From positions 1-6,390 of the forward strand of contig JAGAYB010000182.1 in NCBI GenBank assembly GCA_017940705.1: 6,390 bases of DNA, given 5' to 3'. Position numbers and translations under genes: made by a program. Every line of letters starts with the position of its first letter. Positions within the stretch are counted from its first letter, which is position 1. The DNA is from Selenomonas sp. Lineage in GTDB: Bacteria; Bacillota_C; Negativicutes; Selenomonadales; Selenomonadaceae. Shown one piece after another: positions 1-3,934 of this stretch. The notes beneath the pieces were generated by a model that saw nothing but the letters and a program-made list of their open reading frames with translations, had not been told where the DNA came from and ran no database searches.

Positions 1-731
1 CCTACGTTTTCGTTGAAAATCTGATGCAGGAAGAGTTCCAGCGTGCCCTTGAGGTCAGCAAAGCTGATACCCTTGTCGATGACGAGGCCTTCCACCTGCG
101 TGAACATCGGGGAATGCGTGGCATCGTATTCATCACGGCGGTAAACACGGCCCGGCGCAATCATGCGAATCGGCTTGTTGGGCTCATTGGCCTGCATGGT
201 ACGGGCCTGCACCGGCGAAGTCTGGGAACGCATGAGAATTTCATCAGTAATATAGAAGGAATCCTGCATATCACGGGCCGGATGGTCTTTAGGAAGGTTC
301 AGCGCTTCAAAGTTGAAATAGTCACGCTCGATTTCCGGGCCTTCCTCCACGCTGAACCCCATGTGAACAAAAATATCCTTGATGCGCTGCATCGTGAGCG
401 TCAGCGGATGCAGATGCCCCTGCGGAACACTCCGCCCCGGCAAAGTCACGTCAATCTTTTCACTGGCCAGACGAGCCGTCATTTCCTTAGCCTTTAATTC
501 GCCAGCCTGTGCATTGATGGCTGCTTCCACCTCTGCCTTGGCTGCATTGACAATCTTGCCGACCTTTGGACGTTCTTCTGCCGACAGGCTGCCCATTCCG
601 CGCAGAATGGCCGTAAATTCGCCCTTTTTGCCCAAGTATTTTACGCGAATATCATTAAGCGCCGTCATATCACCGGCGGCCTTAACCTCTGTTACGGCAG
701 CCGCCTTTAGCTCAGCAATCTTTTCTTCCAT
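1..731 (-). CDS. pheS: Phenylalanyl-tRNA synthetase alpha subunit (N-terminal 243 residues, cut by window edge)
   Basis: This is the catalytic alpha subunit of the cytosolic (alpha-beta)2 phenylalanyl-tRNA synthetase, which charges tRNA-Phe. Only the 5' part is present; family members are about 340 residues, so roughly 100 are missing off the left edge, where pheT would be expected next. Visible regions are a charged N-terminal coiled-coil (about residues 1-85), which binds tRNA, and then the class II catalytic core. The core shows NLPKDHPARDMQDSFYI at 145-161, TSPVQARTM at 171-179 and the motif 2 stretch GRVYRRDEYDATHSPMF at 194-210, followed by TQVEGL. The ATG at 731 is chosen because AGGAGG lies a few bases upstream (about 736-741) and the protein begins MEEKIAEL, as is typical of PheS. 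The gene is preceded by a Phe T-box leader, so expression should follow tRNA-Phe charging. There is no sign of decay. Confidence 0.97.
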   Translation of the reverse strand, partial: MEEKIAELKAAAVTEVKAAGDMTALNDIRVKYLGKKGEFTAILRGMGSLSAEERPKVGKIVNAAKAEVEAAINAQAGELKAKEMTARLASEKIDVTLPGRSVPQGHLHPLTLTMQRIKDIFVHMGFSVEEGPEIERDYFNFEALNLPKDHPARDMQDSFYITDEILMRSQTSPVQARTMQANEPNKPIRMIAPGRVYRRDEYDATHSPMFTQVEGLVIDKGISFADLKGTLELFLHQIFNENV

Positions 732-763
732 ATTTACCTCCTGCTAATCTTTTACACATAATC

Positions 764-809
764 AAAAAAGCCCTCGCCCCTGCACAATCTGTGCACGAGG
801 GGCGAAGGC
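764..809 (-). terminator. T-box-controlled intrinsic terminator before pheS
   Basis: On the minus strand GCCTTCGCCCC (809-799) pairs with GGGGCGAGGGC (780-770) over 11 bp with one G-U pair. An inner TGCAC/GTGCA stem caps the hairpin, and six T residues follow at 769-764. The 5' arm contains CGCCCCU, which is also needed for the antiterminator, so the two folds exclude each other. This is the off state when tRNA-Phe is charged. Confidence 0.95.
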
Positions 810-998
810 TAAGGAATTACTTTCGCGGTACCACCCTGATTTATCACTTAAAAACTTCTTAACGCGAAGTACACGTCCGGCATTTCCTCCGAAGGACTCC
901 CAAGCGAACTTTCAGCCCCCGGCATTATCTCCTTCCCAGCCACGGAGACTCTCTATAAATGCCTGCAGGATTTACTCTTCTTGTTCATCGCCACAATA
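764..998 (-). promoter_or_regulatory. T-box riboswitch (tRNA-Phe sensing) leader of pheS
   Basis: The leader RNA binds uncharged tRNA-Phe and then lets transcription continue into pheS. Landmarks on the minus strand: GATGA at 989-985, CAAG at 983-980 and the S-turn AGTA at 976-973, then an AGAGAG element and a distal hairpin (TCTCC 948-944 with GGAGA 932-928, inside GGCATT 963-958 with AATGCC 926-921). The 3' strand has the specifier TTC at 908-906, a purine at 905, and CTTG at 904-901 that pairs with CAAG. A stem III-like hairpin (ACTTC/GAAGT) spans 870-854. The antiterminator is AGGG-UGGUACC-GCG (about 837-824), whose arms pair with CGCCCCU at 804-798. The bulge UGGU matches an ACCA acceptor end, as expected for tRNA-Phe with A73. 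The landmarks were read by eye; the closing base of stem I is weak. Confidence 0.96.
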
Positions 999-1004
999 CA
1001 TAAA

Positions 1005-1033
1005 ATTGTAGCATAAAGGCCGCAGGAATGCAA
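1005..1033 (-). promoter_or_regulatory. pheS promoter
   Basis: On the minus strand TTGCAT (1033-1028) lies 17 bp from TACAAT (1010-1005), and a TG dinucleotide one base before the -10 makes it an extended -10 site. Predicted transcription starts near 998, just ahead of the T-box GATGA element. The -35 box lies only 12 bp past the stop codon of the upstream esterase gene. Confidence 0.8.
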
Positions 1034-1044
1034 TGCGCAAATGC

Positions 1045-2145
1045 TTAATATTTTACGCCCAGCTGACGGCACAGCCAGCGCATCATGGCCTTGTTGGTAT
1101 CTTCGCCCACATAGCCATGTTCGGCTTCTGAGTTACACATAAAGATATTTTCCACACCAGCATCGGTCAATGCCTTTTGCAGGCTGATACTTTGCAGAAT
1201 GGGCACGAGCGAATCATGACCGCCATGGGCAATGAAGAACGGCGGCGCATCTTTCGTCACCTGATAAACAGGACTGGCCAGCTTAGCCATTTCCACCATT
1301 TTCCAATATGGTGAAGTTTTATCCTGTGCCTCGTCAAGCTTGCGCAAGGTTCCTACGCCCTGACCTTCTCCCACAAAGCCCAAGAGAATGGACTCATTTG
1401 CACGGACAGAATCATGGGTTTCGGCCGCCTGAGCAGGGTCTTGCAGTTTGGTACTCATTTCCGGTGCCATGGTCAAAAGATTGGTGGGGCCATAATAATC
1501 AACACAGGCTTTTACTCTGCTGCTATAGCCAAGGTTGCCGCCTTCATCGCCTTCGAGTGCCTTATTGCCGCTGGTCACAGCAAGTTCTGCAGCCATGTGC
1601 GCTCCGGCAGATGTGCCCGCTATGGCAATCCGCTCAGCATCCAGCCCATATTCATCGGCATGAGCGCGTACAAAACGCACGGCCGCCTTTACATCATAAA
1701 TCTGCGCAGGGAAGGCCGCTTCGCTGTTCAGCCGGTAATCCACGGACACAAAGGCAATCCCATGATTTAATACATCCTTGAAAATCTTATACGATGATTT
1801 ATTGTCCTTGTCCATCAAGGCATTGTTACCATTGTTCACCATACTGGATGTACTTTGCTTAGCATCGTCCCCCTCATAGGAGCCTCGTGCCCAGCCGCCG
1901 CCATGCACGAACACCAGTACAGGAACTTTTTCGGCTTTCGCTTTCGGCGGCACAAATACATTCATGCGCAGCTGGCGCGGCGCACCATTGTCATTTTGCA
2001 CATTGGCCACTACGACATCACGGTAGGTTGGCTGCATATTGACCAGGTTTTCGGCAGCTGCGCAGCTGCCACCAGTCATGGGCACAGCAAAAGCCAATGA
2101 CAATAACGCCGCTAGAGAGAGTTTCCGCAATTTACCTGCTTTCAT
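1045..2145 (-). CDS. Exported alpha/beta-hydrolase esterase, candidate hydroxycinnamoyl (feruloyl) esterase
   Basis: This 366-residue serine esterase belongs to the alpha/beta-hydrolase superfamily (Abhydrolase_3/BD-FAE-like). The N-terminus is a signal peptide: basic MKAGKLRK, a hydrophobic core at about 10-22, and a likely signal peptidase I cut after the Ala run at 29-31, so it should act in the periplasm or outside the cell. HGGGW at 81-85 supplies the oxyanion hole, GTSAG at 177-181 holds the nucleophile Ser179, and Asp311 (in HGGHDSLVP) and His343 (in EHGY) complete the triad. Two segments are long for the fold: an Asn/Ser/Asp-rich stretch at 90-120 and a region near 235-280 that could form a lid. 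The ATG at 2145 is supported by AGGAGG at 2159-2154. It follows padC by 18 bp, so it is probably co-transcribed and PadR-controlled. The context suggests it releases ferulate, p-coumarate or caffeate from esters. The fold and triad are clear; the substrate is inference, and a general carboxylesterase or acetyl xylan esterase remains possible. Confidence 0.93.
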   Translation of the reverse strand: MKAGKLRKLSLAALLSLAFAVPMTGGSCAAAENLVNMQPTYRDVVVANVQNDNGAPRQLRMNVFVPPKAKAEKVPVLVFVHGGGWARGSYEGDDAKQSTSSMVNNGNNALMDKDNKSSYKIFKDVLNHGIAFVSVDYRLNSEAAFPAQIYDVKAAVRFVRAHADEYGLDAERIAIAGTSAGAHMAAELAVTSGNKALEGDEGGNLGYSSRVKACVDYYGPTNLLTMAPEMSTKLQDPAQAAETHDSVRANESILLGFVGEGQGVGTLRKLDEAQDKTSPYWKMVEMAKLASPVYQVTKDAPPFFIAHGGHDSLVPILQSISLQKALTDAGVENIFMCNSEAEHGYVGEDTNKAMMRWLCRQLGVKY

Positions 2146-2163
2146 CGCTACGACCTCCTGCTT

Positions 2164-2694
2164 TTATTTTTTCAAACGCTTATAATTTGCATCAAAGTAT
2201 TTGCCAGCACGAATTTCATCCGTCATGCCGACATAAGGTGCTTCGGCAATAACGTCTTCGTTATTCTGACCTGCCTTGCCCATGTAGGTAATCTTGGCAA
2301 ATTCCGGCACCAGATATTTCGGATACGTTTCGTACTTTTCGCGAGACTCTTCCATCAGGTCAATGTGCTCATTCTGGAAGCAGACCGTAATGGACGGATG
2401 ATCCTGCACCCATTTCGGGAAGAAAATCACGCCATGCATGATATTTTCATTGGGCATAAAATCCAAAGCCACATCCGTGCCCGTCGGTTCCGTCCACGTT
2501 ACCTTGAATACGCCATCCGTGAGCTTGACGATATTGGCTTCCTGGTCCTTCACCCAACGACCAGCAACCATGCCACCATGAATGCGGTAATCAACCGTAT
2601 GATCATTCTTGGCATACCATTCATATTCCCAGCCATTATCATAAGTATAAATAAAATGCGTTCCTAAAAAATCATCCAGTTCCTTAAATTTCAT
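2164..2694 (-). CDS. padC: Phenolic acid decarboxylase
   Basis: This cytoplasmic, cofactor-free enzyme decarboxylates hydroxycinnamic acids (p-coumaric, ferulic, caffeic) to the vinylphenols and CO2, a detoxification reaction. The protein has 176 residues, against about 161 in Bacillus PadC and about 175 in lactobacilli. It is a compact beta-barrel family with clear signatures: [12 protein letters not shown] (16-27), [18 protein letters not shown] (30-47) and [17 protein letters not shown] (67-83). The catalytic residues known from Bacillus (Tyr11, Tyr13, Arg41, Glu64) correspond to Tyr16, Tyr18, Arg46 and Glu69, all present. I chose the ATG at 2694 because AAGGAGG (2710-2704) sits 9 bases upstream and the protein then starts like the Lactobacillus enzyme. 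A longer frame opening at 2742 would start at about the predicted transcript start and put an operator inside the gene. It is first in an operon with the exported esterase and divergent from padR. From memory it is closer to the Lactobacillus plantarum enzyme than to the Bacillus one, including the C-terminal KYFD extension. Confidence 0.97.
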   Translation of the reverse strand: MKFKELDDFLGTHFIYTYDNGWEYEWYAKNDHTVDYRIHGGMVAGRWVKDQEANIVKLTDGVFKVTWTEPTGTDVALDFMPNENIMHGVIFFPKWVQDHPSITVCFQNEHIDLMEESREKYETYPKYLVPEFAKITYMGKAGQNNEDVIAEAPYVGMTDEIRAGKYFDANYKRLKK

Positions 2695-2715
2695 CTTTAA
2701 GTTCCTCCTTAAATC

Positions 2716-2731
2716 ATGTATGTATTTACAT
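2716..2731. promoter_or_regulatory. PadR operator box 1 (downstream of the padC start point)
   Basis: The palindrome ATGT-N8-ACAT matches the PadR box known from Bacillus and lactobacilli. It lies at about +11 to +26 of the predicted padC transcript, just before the ribosome binding site, where a bound repressor would block elongation or promoter clearance. Its centre is 65 bp from that of box 2. Confidence 0.8.
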
Positions 2732-2747
2732 ATTCTTAACATAATGT

Positions 2748-2776
2748 ATCATAGCGCCTTTTCAGCTCCATGTCAA
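2748..2776 (-). promoter_or_regulatory. padC-esterase operon promoter
   Basis: On the minus strand a perfect TTGACA -35 (2776-2771) is separated by exactly 17 bp from TATGAT (2753-2748), one base off the consensus TATAAT. Predicted start is near 2741. Such a strong promoter fits a gene held off by a repressor, and PadR boxes lie on both sides of it. Confidence 0.88.
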
Positions 2777-2780
2777 TATC

Positions 2781-2796
2781 ATGTAATAAAATACAT
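2781..2796. promoter_or_regulatory. PadR operator box 2 (between the two divergent promoters)
   Basis: This is a second ATGT-N8-ACAT palindrome, extended by one more matched pair (C at 2780, G at 2797). It abuts the padC -35 element (about -40 to -55 of padC) and covers the -35 region of padR (about -49 to -34), so the same site could both strengthen padC repression and let PadR limit its own synthesis. Confidence 0.8.
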
Positions 2797-2814
2797 GTAA
2801 ATTTTATTCATCTA

Positions 2815-2823
2815 TGCTATACT
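2815..2823 (+). promoter_or_regulatory. padR promoter (extended -10)
   Basis: TG at 2815-2816, one base, then TATACT at 2818-2823 form an extended -10 element. There is no good -35 hexamer at 16-18 bp; that position is occupied by the edge of PadR box 2. Predicted start is near 2830. This appears weaker than the padC promoter facing the other way. Confidence 0.7.
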
Positions 2824-2847
2824 AGGGCAAGATAAAAAGGAGATGTG

Positions 2848-3405
2848 ATGAAGATGGCACAAAAAAACGTACTAAAATATATTATCCTGGGACTGCTGGC
2901 ACATCGGGAGCTGGCCGGCTATGATATCAAAAAACTCTTTGAAGAAGAATTAGGCGATTTTTGGTATTCCAATCATAGCCAGATATATCCCGAACTGCGT
3001 CATATGGAAGATGACGGCCTGATCAGTTCCCGCACAGAACTCGTCGGCAAAAAGCTCGAAAAAAAATTCTATCAGATTACAAAAAGCGGACTGCAACTGC
3101 TGTCCGCCTGGATGCATGAACCACTGAGCCAGCCTGTGCCAACCCGGGACGACTTTACCATGAAGCTTTACCTGTTGGATTCGGCCGCTGACCCATTGAC
3201 ACGCCAACTCTTTCAAGAGGAAATCGCCCGCCATGAGGAAAAATATCAATACCTCCAAGCCCGCTGGCAGCTACTGTTTGCCGACGAAGAAGCACGCCAG
3301 AAACATTTTGGCCACCGCTGCATACTCCAGCAGGCCATCCTGCGGGAAAAACAGCGGCTTGACTGGCTTCGCCAGGAATTAAAGAACCTCCCTGTTCAGC
3401 AATAA
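2848..3405 (+). CDS. padR: PadR-family repressor of the phenolic acid operon
   Basis: This is a DNA-binding repressor. In Bacillus and lactobacilli PadR blocks padC until p-coumaric or ferulic acid binds it. The protein has 185 residues, the usual length for two-domain PadR proteins. The N-terminal winged helix covers about 1-85: KYIILGLLAHRELAGYDI (10-27) is helix 1 and the following turn, YSNHSQIYPELRHMEDDGLI (40-59) is the recognition region, and KKFYQITKSG (72-81) is the wing. The charged helical C-terminal half (about 100-180) is the dimerisation domain. The start is ambiguous: GTG at 2845, ATG at 2848 and ATG at 2854 are in frame. I chose 2848, five bases after AAGGAG (2837-2842). It is divergent from padC over 153 bp carrying two PadR boxes, so it probably controls padC and the esterase and itself. 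A terminator overlaps its stop codon. Confidence 0.95.
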   Translation: MKMAQKNVLKYIILGLLAHRELAGYDIKKLFEEELGDFWYSNHSQIYPELRHMEDDGLISSRTELVGKKLEKKFYQITKSGLQLLSAWMHEPLSQPVPTRDDFTMKLYLLDSAADPLTRQLFQEEIARHEEKYQYLQARWQLLFADEEARQKHFGHRCILQQAILREKQRLDWLRQELKNLPVQQ

Positions 3406-3430
3406 CCGCAAAATCAGCAGGGATTTTTTT
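3389..3430 (+). terminator. Intrinsic terminator of padR
   Basis: TCCCTGTT (3389-3396) pairs with AGCAGGGA (3416-3423), 8 bp with one G-U pair and a 19-base loop, followed directly by seven T residues at 3424-3430. The padR stop codon lies inside the loop, so the hairpin begins within the coding sequence. It is not usable in the other direction because no T run follows on the minus strand. Confidence 0.85.
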
Positions 3431-3439
3431 GCCAAGTTT

Positions 3440-3752
3440 TCAGAACTTCGTTTGTGTACCATGACTGCCATCGTTTTTATGACTGCCAAAAGTTCCTACA
3501 TAACCGGGCTGCAGGAGATTAAGCGCCTTTAGCACATCCCCGACCCGAATGGCCGCATAGAGGTTAAAGCGGGTATCCGGATGATTGAGGTCAATTTCCA
3601 GCAATTGGGCAATCTTTTCGCAGCGATAACGTACCGTGTTCACATGGACAAAAAGTTTTCCCGCCCTGCCGCTGCATTTTCTGCGCCAAAGCCCCGATTC
3701 CCCTGCCAGCCATCAATTCCAGCCAGTCAAGTGCTGCATTCTTTTCCTCCAT
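3440..3752 (-). pseudogene. Remnant of a CdaR/PucR-type transcriptional regulator (internal deletion and frameshift)
   Basis: An ATG at 3752 with GGAGG seven bases upstream opens a frame reading MEEKNAALDWLELMAGRGIG, which resembles the N-terminal start of CdaR/PucR-family regulators. After about 30 residues the sense passes to another frame, where LFVHVNTVRYRCEKIAQLL and then FNLYAAIRVGDVLKAL give the typical C-terminal helix-turn-helix (HTH_30) of that family. The shift falls near 3650-3659, where AAAA and TTTTT runs sit side by side on the minus strand. The family usually has 300 or more residues and only about 100 codons remain, so most of the sensor region is gone. The frame ends at 3440 with about 20 unrelated-looking residues. 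It is probably non-functional; whether the HTH fragment is ever translated alone (GTG at 3643) cannot be told. The original target genes are unknown. Confidence 0.8.
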
Positions 3753-3782
3753 TATCAAACCTCCACAGCTATGATTAATCGA

Positions 3783-3800
3783 TTTGTACAATCCTACAAA
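3783..3800. repeat. Small perfect palindrome upstream of the regulator remnant
   Basis: TTTGTA-CAATCC-TACAAA is a 6-6-6 perfect inverted repeat about 31 bp before the start of the broken regulator and about 55 bp before the -35 of the U32 gene promoter. It has operator-like size and could be the old autoregulatory site of the lost regulator. No transcript evidence can be read from the sequence. The rest of 3753-3853 is AT-rich and shows nothing else I can support. Confidence 0.4.
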
Positions 3801-3853
3801 CCAGCCTTTTCTTTATCTTGTTTACTTTTATTCAGTACTTATTGTTTGTATTA

Positions 3854-3882
3854 TTGATAGCCCCCGCATTCTCTGTTATACT
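3854..3882 (+). promoter_or_regulatory. Promoter of the U32 protein-aminotransferase operon
   Basis: TTGATA (3854-3859) is separated by 17 bp from TATACT (3877-3882), and a TG one base before the -10 strengthens it. Predicted start is near 3889, giving a leader of about 45 bases with AAGGAG at 3919-3924 and no visible hairpin or riboswitch. Confidence 0.85.
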
Positions 3883-3934
3883 TATTTATTGGAACCATTA
3901 AGGTAAAACCTATCCAAAAAGGAGTTTTTATTAG

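Noticed and set aside
24..747. Long plus-strand frames across the pheS region
   Set aside because: They are antisense shadows of pheS: no ribosome site, no recognisable protein, and the minus strand encodes a highly conserved synthetase throughout.
866..893. Other TTC triplets (893-891 and 868-866) as the T-box specifier
   Set aside because: Neither is followed by a purine and a strand complementary to the CAAG next to the AGTA turn; they fall in a small hairpin and in stem III.
2060..2145. Esterase as a lipoprotein (Cys28 near the signal peptide end)
   Set aside because: The residues before Cys28 are GGS without Leu or a similar residue at -3, so the lipobox is poor; the Ala run at 29-31 is a better signal peptidase I site.
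2695..2742. Upstream start giving a 192-residue PadC
   Set aside because: It would begin at about the predicted transcription start, lacks a ribosome site and would run through PadR box 1 and the real Shine-Dalgarno; homologues start near the ATG at 2694.
3440..3643. A stand-alone 67-residue HTH protein starting at GTG 3643
   Set aside because: The GTG is inside the conserved VHVNTVRYR motif, so it cuts the DNA-binding domain, and no Shine-Dalgarno precedes it.
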